Source: SAR86 cluster bacterium AG-349-I13 (GTDB lineage Bacteria > Pseudomonadota > Gammaproteobacteria > Magnimaribacterales > TMED112). From it: 64,000 nucleotides of DNA. Below the pieces are notes generated by a model, which was not told the origin of the DNA, ran no database searches, and saw only the letters and a program-made list of their open reading frames with translations. The number at the start of each line of letters is the position of its first letter. The first letter of the stretch is position 1. Below, one piece after another: positions 42,998-54,052 of this stretch. The stretch spans positions 126,001 to 190,000 of the forward strand of contig QCDB01000001.1 of assembly GCA_003278815.1 (NCBI GenBank), read 5' to 3'. The position numbers and the translations under genes were made by a program.

Positions 42998-43474
42998 ATG
43001 AATTTAAACGCAACACTACTTGGGCAGATGATAGCTTTTGGGCTATTCGTTTGGTTTTGTTGGAAGTTTGTTTGGCCACCTCTGTTGGCCGCTATGGAAG
43101 AGCGAGCTGAAAAGATAGAACAAGGCCTCAAAGATTCTGAGGAGAGCGCAAAGAAAATTCTGGATGCAGAAGAGCAGAGCAAAAAAATGCTGGCCGAGGC
43201 AAAAAAAGAAGCAAAAAAGATAATGGATAACGCTAAAAATCAATCCGAAAAGATTGTGGAAGAGTCAAAAAATAAAGCCACAGAAGAAAAAGATAGGATT
43301 GTAGGTTCAGCTCAGTCTGAAATAGAAAAAGAGGTTGTAAATGCAAAGAAAACTCTTGAAAAAGATTTTGCATCAAGCGTTATGTCAGCAGTTAAAAAAA
43401 TAGTTGCTAAAGAAGTTTCCATGAGCAGTTATCAAGACACTGTAGATAAAAGCTTAGACGATTTTAGAAAATGA
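42998..43474 (+). CDS. atpF: ATP synthase F0 subunit b
   Basis: 158 residues: N-terminal membrane helix ending in [17 protein letters not shown], then a long charged right-handed coiled coil forming the peripheral stalk. It follows atpE by three bases and overlaps atpH by four. Confidence 0.96.
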   Translation: MNLNATLLGQMIAFGLFVWFCWKFVWPPLLAAMEERAEKIEQGLKDSEESAKKILDAEEQSKKMLAEAKKEAKKIMDNAKNQSEKIVEESKNKATEEKDRIVGSAQSEIEKEVVNAKKTLEKDFASSVMSAVKKIVAKEVSMSSYQDTVDKSLDDFRK

Positions 43475-43989
43475 ACAGACTATTAGAGGTGTACTCAAAA
43501 GGCTTATATGACTCTTTAAACATAGAGAGCATTGCTGGTGTGGTTCAACACTTCCAAAACATCTCTAATGACACTTCTGTTGACGGGCTGGCTGGCTTTT
43601 TTAAAAATAAAACAGTACAAAAAGATGAGAAGCTTAAGGCAGCCATAGAGCTTGTTGAGGGAGATAGCGACTTAGAAGCTTTTATGAATACGCTGGCCAA
43701 TAATGGGCGCTTAGATTTGTTGCCAACCATCTTTAGTTTCTTTGTAGATTACGCTTCGAGAAGACAAGATAATGTGCCAGTAAAGGTAACGGTAAATGAA
43801 GAGCCAAGTGAAGAAATTAAAAACAAGGTGTCTTTATTTGTTTCACAAAGAATGGGACACAATACCCCAATTAAATATGAAATAAACAAAACATTGCTAG
43901 GAGGCGTTGTTTTAAAGTATAAGGACAACGAAATAGACCTGAGCGTTGACAACAAACTAGACGGACTAAATTCGGTTTTAACAAATTAA
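43471..43989 (+). CDS. atpH: ATP synthase F1 subunit delta
   Basis: 172 residues linking F1 to subunit b. The C-terminal [22 protein letters not shown] is the family signature (IDxSV...L), preceded by [13 protein letters not shown]. It overlaps atpF by four bases. Confidence 0.95.
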   Translation: MNRLLEVYSKGLYDSLNIESIAGVVQHFQNISNDTSVDGLAGFFKNKTVQKDEKLKAAIELVEGDSDLEAFMNTLANNGRLDLLPTIFSFFVDYASRRQDNVPVKVTVNEEPSEEIKNKVSLFVSQRMGHNTPIKYEINKTLLGGVVLKYKDNEIDLSVDNKLDGLNSVLTN

Positions 43990-43999
43990 AGGAGAAAAG

Positions 44000-45547
44000 A
44001 TGACAACTAAAATTAACCCTTCAGAAATATCAAGCATTATCAAAAAGAAGATAGATGGGTACAAAGGAGCAGCAACGGAAGCAAATGTTGGTGAGGTTCT
44101 AACAACAGCTGATGGTATAGTGCAGATCTTTGGGCTAGAAGATGCCATGTATGGAGAATTATTAGATTTTGGAGAAGGCACTTATGGTTTGGCGCTCAAC
44201 TTGGAAAATGATTCGGTGGGTGCTGTTGTGCTTGGGGACTCAGGACACATCAAAGAAGGTCAAAAAGTTAAAACCACAGGAAGGGTTTTAGATGTGCCGG
44301 TTGGTGAAGGCCTTAAGGGTCGTGTTATCGATGCTTTAGGTAGACCAATAGACGGAAAAGGTGAAGTAAAATCAAACCACAACTCTCCGATCGAAGTTGT
44401 AGCGCCCGGCGTTATTGATAGAAAGTCAGTGGACCAACCAGTTCAGACAGGCATTAAATCTATTGATGTTATGGTTCCAATTGGCAGAGGCCAAAGAGAA
44501 TTAATAATTGGAGACAGACAAACAGGAAAAACAGCCATTGCTATTGACACGATTATCAGACAAAAAGACTCAGGCATTACCTCGGTCTATGTTGCTATTG
44601 GACAAAAACAATCGACTGTAGCGACTGTCGTAAGACAGCTTGAAGAAGCAGACGCACTAAAAAACACAATAGTCGTTTCAGCAAGTGCGGCAGAAAGTGC
44701 AGCATTACAATTCCTGGCGCCCTATTCAGGTTGTACTATGGGCGAGTATTTTAGAGACAAAGGTGAAGATGCATTAATTATTTATGATGACTTATCAAAA
44801 CACGCTGTTGCTTACAGACAAATCTCACTCTTACTAAAAAGGCCTCCAGGCAGAGAAGCTTTTCCTGGTGACATCTTTTATCTTCACTCAAGACTTCTTG
44901 AGAGAGCCTCAAGGGTAAATGAAGATTATGTAGAGAGACTTACAGAAGGAAAAGTAAAAGGAAAAACAGGCTCTTTAACTGCCCTACCTATAATTGAAAC
45001 ACAAGCAAGTGATGTCTCTGCATTTATTCCAACAAATGTCATATCAATTACCGATGGTCAGATTTTCTTGGAAACCGACCTCTTCAATTCAGGCATAAGG
45101 CCTGCAATTAATGTTGGTATTTCTGTGTCTCGTGTAGGTGGAGCCGCGCAAACCAAGATTATTAAAAAGTTAGGTGGTACTGTAAAGTTGGCTCTCGCTC
45201 AGTTTAGAGAACTAGAATCTTTTTCACAGTTTGCTTCTGACCTAGATGATGCAACAAAAGAACAACTAGAAAATGGCCAAAGAATTACAGAGCTCTTTAA
45301 ACAAACTCAGTTTGCTCCAAGATCAGTGGCTTGTATAGCTATTGTTCTTTATGCAATTGAAAACAAATATTTAACAGAAGTCGAAAAAGACAAAATGCAG
45401 TCTTTTGAAGAAAACTTAAGAACGCATTTTAAATCAAACTATGGGGATGTATGGGAAGAGGTCAATAAAACAGGCGACTGGAATGATGATCTTGATAAGA
45501 AATTTAAAAAAATTGTAAGTTCATTTATGAAAGAGGGTTCTTGGTAA
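44000..45547 (+). CDS. atpA: ATP synthase F1 subunit alpha
   Basis: 515 residues. Walker A is [14 protein letters not shown]; the alpha-specific signature includes [22 protein letters not shown] ribosome-binding site lies just before the ATG. The next gene starts immediately after its stop. Confidence 0.98.
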   Translation: MTTKINPSEISSIIKKKIDGYKGAATEANVGEVLTTADGIVQIFGLEDAMYGELLDFGEGTYGLALNLENDSVGAVVLGDSGHIKEGQKVKTTGRVLDVPVGEGLKGRVIDALGRPIDGKGEVKSNHNSPIEVVAPGVIDRKSVDQPVQTGIKSIDVMVPIGRGQRELIIGDRQTGKTAIAIDTIIRQKDSGITSVYVAIGQKQSTVATVVRQLEEADALKNTIVVSASAAESAALQFLAPYSGCTMGEYFRDKGEDALIIYDDLSKHAVAYRQISLLLKRPPGREAFPGDIFYLHSRLLERASRVNEDYVERLTEGKVKGKTGSLTALPIIETQASDVSAFIPTNVISITDGQIFLETDLFNSGIRPAINVGISVSRVGGAAQTKIIKKLGGTVKLALAQFRELESFSQFASDLDDATKEQLENGQRITELFKQTQFAPRSVACIAIVLYAIENKYLTEVEKDKMQSFEENLRTHFKSNYGDVWEEVNKTGDWNDDLDKKFKKIVSSFMKEGSW

Positions 45548-48226
<2,679 letters not shown>

Positions 48227-48260
48227 TTTAAGTACAGAAAAAAACCATTAAAATCACCTA

Positions 48261-49619
48261 ATGGGACTAAGTATCGTTTTGCTTGCAGCTGGTGAAGGTA
48301 AGCGCATGAAAACAGACAAACCAAAACCTTTGGTGCATCTAGCAGACCACCCACTTATACAATATTCTTTGGACACCGCAAAAATACTAAAACCTGAAAG
48401 AATTATTTTGGTTACAGGGTATAAAAAAGACGAAGTTAAAAAATACGTTTTATCAAACAACCCCGGTGACTATATCTTTTGTGAGCAGAAAGAAAGATTA
48501 GGCACAGGGCACGCAGTAAAACAAGCAGCTCCCTATTTACCAGATATAGGAAAAACTCTGGTGCTCTATGCAGATGTGCCGCTGGTTAGTGCTAATTCGT
48601 TAAGAAAGCTGATTAAATCTTCTCAAAGAAAAAAAATATCCATTCTTACCTCACAAGTTAGTAAGCCTAAATGGTATGGTCGGATCATTAGAGATGACGG
48701 TGAAAACCCAATAGCAATTAGAGAAGAGGCCGATGCATCAAACGATGAAAAGGGTATAAACGAAATTTTTACTGGCATTATGATCGCAGATAACGAGTTC
48801 TTAAAGAAAGGGCTAAAGGGTCTGCTCAGAAATAATAAAGCTGGTGAGTATTACTTAACTGATCTGGTTGATTATGCTAGCAAGAGACAGCTGAGAATCG
48901 GCTCAACCATGACTAAAGAAAAAGAAATATTAGGCGCTAACAACAAAGAGGAGCTTGCAGTTTTATATCAGTCCTTGATATCGCTTAATGTTGAAGCAGC
49001 AAAGAAAAAAGGCACGATTTTTAAAGATGAAACGACATGTTACGTAGAGGGCAACTTAAAGGTGGGCAAAGATGTTCGTATCGGAAGCAATGTCACTATA
49101 AAAGGCAATGTAAAAATTGGTAATGATGTTTGTGTAGAATCGAATGTTGTGCTCTCCAACGTCAGCATCGGGGATAATTCAATAATTAAAGACTTTTGTT
49201 CGGTTGAAGATTCATTAATTGCTAAAAATGTTGAAGTTGGGCCTTTTGCAAGGCTAAGAGATGGTGTTGTGCTTGATGACTCATCAAAAGTTGGTAACTT
49301 TGTTGAGATAAAAAAATCAAAAATAGGTCAAGGCTCGAAAACCAATCATCATGCTTATCTTGGAGATGCCAAGATTGGGAAGAAAGTAAATATTGGGGCA
49401 GGCACAATCACTTGTAACTATGACGGCAAGGTCAAACATACAACTACGATTGATGATGGCAGTTTTGTTGGCACAAACTCATCATTAGTTGCTCCACTTA
49501 AGATCGGTAAGAAGGCCTATGTAGCAGCAGGGTCAGTAATTACAAGCGATGTTCCTTCAAGTGCGCTTGCTTTTGGCAGGTCAAAACAAAGCACTAAAAA
49601 GAATTGGAAGAAAAAATAA
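48261..49619 (+). CDS. glmU: bifunctional UDP-GlcNAc pyrophosphorylase / GlcN-1-P acetyltransferase
   Basis: 452 residues. The uridyltransferase domain (about 1-225) begins LLAAGEGKRMKTDKPKPL; the left-handed beta-helix acetyltransferase domain shows repeated hexapeptides and the active-site region KTNHHAYLGDAKIG. UDP-GlcNAc feeds peptidoglycan and lipid A. Its stop overlaps the glmS ATG by one base (TAATG). Confidence 0.97.
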   Translation: MGLSIVLLAAGEGKRMKTDKPKPLVHLADHPLIQYSLDTAKILKPERIILVTGYKKDEVKKYVLSNNPGDYIFCEQKERLGTGHAVKQAAPYLPDIGKTLVLYADVPLVSANSLRKLIKSSQRKKISILTSQVSKPKWYGRIIRDDGENPIAIREEADASNDEKGINEIFTGIMIADNEFLKKGLKGLLRNNKAGEYYLTDLVDYASKRQLRIGSTMTKEKEILGANNKEELAVLYQSLISLNVEAAKKKGTIFKDETTCYVEGNLKVGKDVRIGSNVTIKGNVKIGNDVCVESNVVLSNVSIGDNSIIKDFCSVEDSLIAKNVEVGPFARLRDGVVLDDSSKVGNFVEIKKSKIGQGSKTNHHAYLGDAKIGKKVNIGAGTITCNYDGKVKHTTTIDDGSFVGTNSSLVAPLKIGKKAYVAAGSVITSDVPSSALAFGRSKQSTKKNWKKK

Positions 49620-51442
49620 TGTGTGGAATAGTTGGAGGCACATCTGAAAGGAATATATTACCTATACTGGTTGAAGGACTAAGAAGACTTGAATACCGTG
49701 GCTATGACTCAGCTGGCGTCGCATTTAAAAAAAACGGGACAATCTCAATTACTAAAAACAAAGGCAGAGTAAACCAACTAGCAAAAAAACTTAATTTAAA
49801 AAAGAATCAAAGCAATTTAGGTATAGCCCATACCAGATGGGCAACACACGGCATACCCTCTGAAAAAAACGCTCATCCTCATGCTAGTAAAAATATTTTT
49901 GTCGTACACAATGGGATTATTGAAAACCATAATGATCTTAAAGCACAACTTAAAGCTGAGGGTATCAAATTCGCCACCCAAACAGATACAGAAGTAATCG
50001 CCCATTTAATCAGAACATACACGGAAAAAGGCCAAAGTTTTGAGAAAGCTGTATTCAATACTATCAAGAAACTTAAAGGTGCTTATGCGCTTGGTATCAT
50101 TGATAAAACTGATCCGGAACAAGTGATTGGGGTCAGAAACCAAAGCCCGCTTGTCCTGGGTAGAGGGTTTCAGGAAAATTTTATTGCCTCAGATGTTATG
50201 GCTTTAGCCCCGGTTACTAATAAGTTTGTCTATCTGGACGATGGACAAATTGCATTGCTTAATCGACATAAGGCGGTAGTGAAAAATGCTTCTAATCAAA
50301 CTGTAAGAGTCAAAACACATGAAGTGGATTCAAATGCTTACACTTCTGATATGGGGGGCTACAACCATTTTATGGAGAAAGAAATTTTTGAACAACCTGC
50401 TGCTGTGAAAGATTCGATTGAGGGCCGCTTAACTAAAAATGAAACCCAAGAAGGCATATTTGGGGCTGGTTTTGAAGATGCAGTAAAAGATATCACCAAT
50501 ATACAAATTGTTGCGTGTGGCACAAGCTTCCATTCAGCAAGAATATTTGAGTTTTGGTCTCATAAGTTTTTGGGGATTAATTGTCGAGTGGATTACGGTA
50601 GTGAATATCAATATCAAGAACCAGTTAAAACTGATAAAACACTATTGGTCACGATTTCTCAATCAGGTGAGACCGCAGATACCTTATCATCCCTTAAATT
50701 TGCAAAGAAAACGGGCAGCCCGCTATCTCTCGCTATCTGTAATGTGGCAAATAGCTCTATTTGTCGTGAATCTGATTTTACCCTTTTAACAAATGCTGGC
50801 CCTGAGATTGGGGTTGCATCAACCAAAGCCTTCGTAACGCAATTATCAGCTTTAAACTTGCTATTACTTACTCTGATGAGAGTTCATGATTGTTTGCCAA
50901 GTGCACGAAAAAGAATTACTAAAGCCCTTCACGAACTACCCAAACATTTGGAAAAAACTCTCAAACAAACTGAGGTTTATAAAAAAGTAGCCAAACAGCT
51001 TTTCAAAAAAAACAGCACTCTTTTTCTAGGAAGGGGCCTTTACTTTCCTATTGCCAGAGAAGGCGCTTTGAAATTAAAAGAAATTTCTTATATCCACGCT
51101 GAAGCTTATCCTGGTGGCGAGTTGAAGCACGGGCCATTAGCGCTAATTGATAAAGATATGCCGGTCATTGCCTTAGTACCTGACAATGAGCACTTAGATA
51201 AAATTACATCCAATATTGCTGAGGTGGCTGCCAGAAAAGGCAAGGTTTTCACTATTGGACCGCTTGGGAAAACCAAAATCACTAAAGAAGGTGGGCACAT
51301 AAAAATTCCAAAAACTTTGGACCTGTTGAACCCAATTATTTCTGTGGTGCCAATGCAACTAATTGCTTATTACACAGCACTACTGAAAGGTACGGATGTT
51401 GATAAGCCTCGTAATCTTGCGAAGAGTGTTACCGTCGAATAA
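49619..51442 (+). CDS. glmS: glutamine-fructose-6-phosphate aminotransferase
   Basis: 607 residues. The start is set by the catalytic N-terminal cysteine: MCGIVGG. An in-frame TTG 15 bases upstream would bury it. The glutaminase domain covers about 1-240; two SIS domains follow (CGTSFHSA, SQSGETADT, STKAFVTQ). The C-terminus NLAKSVTVE is conserved in the family. Its last six codons are the first of five similar tails in the region downstream. Confidence 0.98.
   Translation: MCGIVGGTSERNILPILVEGLRRLEYRGYDSAGVAFKKNGTISITKNKGRVNQLAKKLNLKKNQSNLGIAHTRWATHGIPSEKNAHPHASKNIFVVHNGIIENHNDLKAQLKAEGIKFATQTDTEVIAHLIRTYTEKGQSFEKAVFNTIKKLKGAYALGIIDKTDPEQVIGVRNQSPLVLGRGFQENFIASDVMALAPVTNKFVYLDDGQIALLNRHKAVVKNASNQTVRVKTHEVDSNAYTSDMGGYNHFMEKEIFEQPAAVKDSIEGRLTKNETQEGIFGAGFEDAVKDITNIQIVACGTSFHSARIFEFWSHKFLGINCRVDYGSEYQYQEPVKTDKTLLVTISQSGETADTLSSLKFAKKTGSPLSLAICNVANSSICRESDFTLLTNAGPEIGVASTKAFVTQLSALNLLLLTLMRVHDCLPSARKRITKALHELPKHLEKTLKQTEVYKKVAKQLFKKNSTLFLGRGLYFPIAREGALKLKEISYIHAEAYPGGELKHGPLALIDKDMPVIALVPDNEHLDKITSNIAEVAARKGKVFTIGPLGKTKITKEGGHIKIPKTLDLLNPIISVVPMQLIAYYTALLKGTDVDKPRNLAKSVTVE
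51425..51442 (+). repeat. glmS tail copy 0 (functional)
   Basis: AGT GTT ACC GTC GAA TAA encodes Ser-Val-Thr-Val-Glu-stop as the real end of glmS. The next gene starts eight bases later. Confidence 0.9.
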
Positions 51443-51450
51443 AGACTGAT

Positions 51451-52317
51451 ATGTTTAATCCAGGAGAGCAATACAAAAGATCTAAATTGCACGACCAGTT
51501 TGGTGGGAATAGACAGTCAGGCATATCTAATTGCACGAACAACGACTTAATTTTTATTTTTACCAAAGAAAAAAAAGATCAAGATGTTTATATAGACGAG
51601 TGGCGCGATGATTATTTCTATTACAGCGGAGAAGGCAGGGTTGGACCAATGACGATGACAGGAGGCAACAAAGCAATCTTAAACCACGAAACAAATAATA
51701 AAAAAATACACTTATTTAAAGATACAAACAGGTCAGGTTACTGGGAATATGTTGATCAATTAAAACTAGTAGACATAAACAAATATACAAACAACGACGA
51801 AAATGGAGACGAAAGACAAGCATTTCAATTTGTTCTTTTATCAACGACAAAAGAAAGTGAAAAAGCACAAAAAAATACAGCAGAAGGAAAAAAACAATAT
51901 AACTACAACAAACCAAACAAAACTGAAAGAAAGGGACTAGTTATTACACGTGTTGGACAGGGTTATTACCGAAAGCAATTGTTAGATAGGTGGGAAAACA
52001 AATGTGCAGTTACAAGTTGCACAATAAAAAATATCCTAATTGCCTCACACATAGTTCCTTGGAGAAAGTCAAATGATGTTGAGAGGTTAGATATTGGTAA
52101 TGGTATTTTATTGTCTCCAAATCTAGACGCTTTATTTGATAGGCATTTGATTTCATTTGATGACGAGGGAAATATTCTTATTAGTAAAACCCTCTCAGAG
52201 GGCGAGTTAACAAATTTAGGGATCTCAAATAACCTAAAACTTCATACAGTTTATCCTGATATGGTTAATTATCTTTCAAGACACAGAGAAGAGTTTAATG
52301 AAAAAGAAACCAATTAA
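51451..52317 (+). CDS. McrA-like SRA-HNH modification-dependent endonuclease
   Basis: 288 residues, no relation to neighbouring housekeeping genes. The N-terminal part (KLHDQFGGNRQSGIS, IFIFTKE, FYYSGEGRVGPMTM, GNKAILNH, KIHLF) matches the ScoMcrA-type SRA domain that reads modified DNA. The C-terminal HNH nuclease has Cys pair KCAVTSC, ASHIVPWR (catalytic His region) and GILLSPNLDALFDRHLISF. By family, such proteins are type IV restriction enzymes that cut methylated or phosphorothioated phage or foreign DNA. The target modification cannot be told from sequence. Module 1 of the glmS array. Confidence 0.85.
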   Translation: MFNPGEQYKRSKLHDQFGGNRQSGISNCTNNDLIFIFTKEKKDQDVYIDEWRDDYFYYSGEGRVGPMTMTGGNKAILNHETNNKKIHLFKDTNRSGYWEYVDQLKLVDINKYTNNDENGDERQAFQFVLLSTTKESEKAQKNTAEGKKQYNYNKPNKTERKGLVITRVGQGYYRKQLLDRWENKCAVTSCTIKNILIASHIVPWRKSNDVERLDIGNGILLSPNLDALFDRHLISFDDEGNILISKTLSEGELTNLGISNNLKLHTVYPDMVNYLSRHREEFNEKETN

Positions 52318-52378
52318 AAAAGGAAATAATGGGGAAAGTCCACAATTTGGTTATGGATACTCCGTTACTGTCGAATGA
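52298..52378 (+). other. 26-codon open frame ending in a glmS tail
   Basis: Starts at an ATG inside the nuclease gene, in another frame, and runs to the tail copy at 52361. Its last residues are GYGYSVTVE. Translation is uncertain; it shows that the tail is open at its left side for at least 20 codons. Confidence 0.25.
52361..52378 (+). repeat. glmS tail copy 1
   Basis: TCC GTT ACT GTC GAA TGA, again Ser-Val-Thr-Val-Glu-stop, with four synonymous or stop-codon changes from copy 0. Left flank TATGGATAC is shared with copy 3. Confidence 0.75.
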
Positions 52379-52397
52379 AAGATAAAATAAAATCAAC

Positions 52398-53072
52398 ATG
52401 TATGATATTCTGGATACACTTACTACACCTCAATTAGGATTATTACTTTTAATTTGTGTTGTTCTCATACTTTTTGGAATTCTTTATGACCGCAAAGAAC
52501 TCAAAAAAATTAATAAAATATTTAAATCCAAAGGGTTGGTTATTGAAAAATTAAAACCCCCTTATACATTTAAAAATAAGATTCATATACCTTCAAGAAA
52601 GTTTTTAAACAAAGGTACTTTAGCATTTCCAATAAAATCGGAATCAAATAAAAGTCTTTTAATTTTTAAATGGGTGATTGGACGAGAACACGGAAAAATA
52701 GATCATACTTGGGTCTTTTCATATAAAATTCAGGATAAACCCTTACCATTATTTACATTAAACCCAAAAAAATTTTTTTTAAACTTTAAGAAGACAGCGA
52801 TTCATGTAAGCGAAAGTTTTGATGAAAAATATTTATTAGAAATTCCAAGCAAATGTGATAAAGATGATCAGAAGAAAATAATAGATATTTTTAAAAATAT
52901 AGACTTACAAACTATCATTTTGAGTTATAACCCAATAAGTATTGAATGCAATGGCGTTGAGGTTTTTTATTACAGAAAAGACGACAACAGCAAACTTGAA
53001 CTAGTTCCAGAAATCTTAGATGAAATTTCAGAGATTCATAATAAGTTGATAGAAATTAAGAAGACCATATGA
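52398..53072 (+). CDS. membrane-anchored protein of unknown function
   Basis: 224 residues. One N-terminal membrane helix (about 11-30) followed by a mixed, lysine-rich soluble domain; near the C-terminus a charged helix EILDEISEIHNKLIEIKK. I do not recognise the family. It is module 2 of the glmS array, starting 19 bases after tail copy 1. About 70 bases follow its stop before tail copy 2. Confidence 0.7.
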   Translation: MYDILDTLTTPQLGLLLLICVVLILFGILYDRKELKKINKIFKSKGLVIEKLKPPYTFKNKIHIPSRKFLNKGTLAFPIKSESNKSLLIFKWVIGREHGKIDHTWVFSYKIQDKPLPLFTLNPKKFFLNFKKTAIHVSESFDEKYLLEIPSKCDKDDQKKIIDIFKNIDLQTIILSYNPISIECNGVEVFYYRKDDNSKLELVPEILDEISEIHNKLIEIKKTI

Positions 53073-53141
53073 GCAATTCATGCAACATTTTAACTTATGC
53101 GATAATCTATGAATGTTAAATATTGGGTGGGGTAAGAACAC

Positions 53142-53159
53142 TCGGTTACGGTGGAGTAA
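53142..53159 (+). repeat. glmS tail copy 2
   Basis: TCG GTT ACG GTG GAG TAA encodes Ser-Val-Thr-Val-Glu-stop with a different third base at every sense codon except GTT. TTAC and GTAA flank the core as a short inverted repeat. Confidence 0.75.
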
Positions 53160-53187
53160 GTTTGAACAGAGAATTGCGGTATAAAAA

Positions 53188-53574
53188 ATGCAGATAATTT
53201 ATGCTCATGCAACGTTAGCATTACTTGCAGTTCCACTTGGTCTTTACATCCTACTAACCAAAAAGGGCACAAAGCAACATAGAATACTCGGACGAATCTG
53301 GGTAACTTTTTTAATAATAGTTTCTTTGACAGCAATATTTATTCAAGCAATTAATCCCGGTCAATATTCATTAATTCATCTTTTAATACCATGGACTATT
53401 GGGTCATTGATTTACTCAATTTGGAATATAAAGAAATACAAAAATACAAAAATAGAAAGATATAAGTTCGCACATATGTACTCTATGATTGGTGTCTACG
53501 TTGGGGCACTTTTGCTTGCTGGTGCATTTACTTTGATGCCAGGAAGATTTTTTCATGAGATATTATTTGGATAA
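53188..53574 (+). CDS. DUF2306-like membrane protein
   Basis: 128 residues with four hydrophobic helices. The HRILGRIWV segment after helix 1, YSLIHLLIPWTIGS, a conserved H in YKFAHMYSM, and GAFTLMPGRF near the end fit the DUF2306 family of small predicted membrane proteins of unknown function. Module 3, first gene. TATAAA lies directly before its ATG. Confidence 0.7.
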   Translation: MQIIYAHATLALLAVPLGLYILLTKKGTKQHRILGRIWVTFLIIVSLTAIFIQAINPGQYSLIHLLIPWTIGSLIYSIWNIKKYKNTKIERYKFAHMYSMIGVYVGALLLAGAFTLMPGRFFHEILFG

Positions 53575-53576
53575 TA

Positions 53577-53804
53577 ATGAAAGATAAGTACAAAAAGTTT
53601 TTTAAAGATGATTATTTGGTGTCTCGGTCATTCCCTTGGACAGTAAACTTAACTAATTTCTTTTTTTTATTTTTAGTTTTTATGGTCCCGCTTTTTTTTC
53701 AAGACCAAACAATGAAACAAACACTACCATGGGTGTTTTTAGCAATATGGGGAATATATTATTTTTTCTTAAGGAAAAAACTACTTAAAAAACTAAATGA
53801 TTAA
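53577..53804 (+). CDS. small two-helix membrane protein
   Basis: 75 residues, charged N-terminus (KDKYKKFFKDD), helices at about 25-42 and 50-66, basic C-terminus. No family recognised. It follows the DUF2306-like gene by two bases, so they form one unit within module 3, which ends with tail copy 3 only 15 bases after this stop. Confidence 0.6.
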   Translation: MKDKYKKFFKDDYLVSRSFPWTVNLTNFFFLFLVFMVPLFFQDQTMKQTLPWVFLAIWGIYYFFLRKKLLKKLND

Positions 53805-53819
53805 TGTTGCTACGGATAC

Positions 53820-53837
53820 TCTGCTACTGTCGAATAG
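53820..53837 (+). repeat. glmS tail copy 3
   Basis: TCT GCT ACT GTC GAA TAG encodes Ser-Ala-Thr-Val-Glu-stop, one amino-acid change from the glmS end. Left flank TACGGATAC is like that of copy 1. The next gene begins directly after the stop codon. Confidence 0.7.
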
Positions 53838-54002
53838 ATGAAAACAAATTTAATGCAGGTAATAGCTGGCACTGTTGGTGCCGGAACAGTTCTTATACTC
53901 ACTAAGGGAGGAGATTATAAGTGGCTATTTCTTGCAGTATTTGCAGTAACGTCATTTATTTTTGGTTATTTTTTTTATAACAATGAAAAAGAGTCGGATT
54001 AA
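53838..54002 (+). CDS. 54-residue two-helix membrane protein
   Basis: Begins at the base after tail copy 3 and ends two bases before tail copy 4, so the whole module is essentially this gene. Two hydrophobic segments, about 7-22 (VIAGTVGAGTVLIL) and 30-47 (LFLAVFAVTSFIFGYFF), with a charged end NNEKESD. No family recognised. Confidence 0.5.
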   Translation: MKTNLMQVIAGTVGAGTVLILTKGGDYKWLFLAVFAVTSFIFGYFFYNNEKESD

Positions 54003-54003
54003 T

Positions 54004-54021
54004 TCCACTGTTACGGTGTAA
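54004..54021 (+). repeat. glmS tail copy 4 (degenerate)
   Basis: TCC ACT GTT ACG GTG TAA keeps the GTTACGGTG core of copy 2 but lacks the Glu codon and has an extra Thr codon, giving Ser-Thr-Val-Thr-Val-stop. It is the most decayed copy and the farthest from glmS. Confidence 0.55.
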
Positions 54022-54052
54022 TAATTACAAGTATTGATTTAGAAATGAAAGA

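Larger units (their letters stand above)
51425..54021 (+). mobile_element. tandem cassette array at the glmS 3' end
   Basis: Four modules lie between five glmS-tail copies: 51443-52360 (SRA-HNH nuclease), 52379-53141 (membrane-anchored unknown), 53160-53819 (two membrane proteins) and 53838-54003 (54-residue membrane protein). All genes are on the plus strand and start 0-28 bases after a tail; none has a strong promoter, so read-through from glmS is likely. Every module ends in its own Ser-x-Thr-Val-Glu-like tail, so an insertion next to glmS would restore the glmS end. No integrase or transposase is encoded in the modules. That this is a mobile array is inferred from the repeats. Confidence 0.6.

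Noticed and set aside
51443-51500. A Tn7 or Tn7-like insertion at attTn7
   Set aside because: No TnsA-E genes, no repeated TnsB-type end sites, and Tn7 does not leave copies of the glmS stop region.
52361-54021. Integron attC sites in the glmS-tail repeats
   Set aside because: The core GTTACnG does not fit the integron core GTTRRRY, no paired inverse core with a long stem is visible, and no integron integrase is encoded nearby. The in-frame match to glmS codons explains the repeats better.
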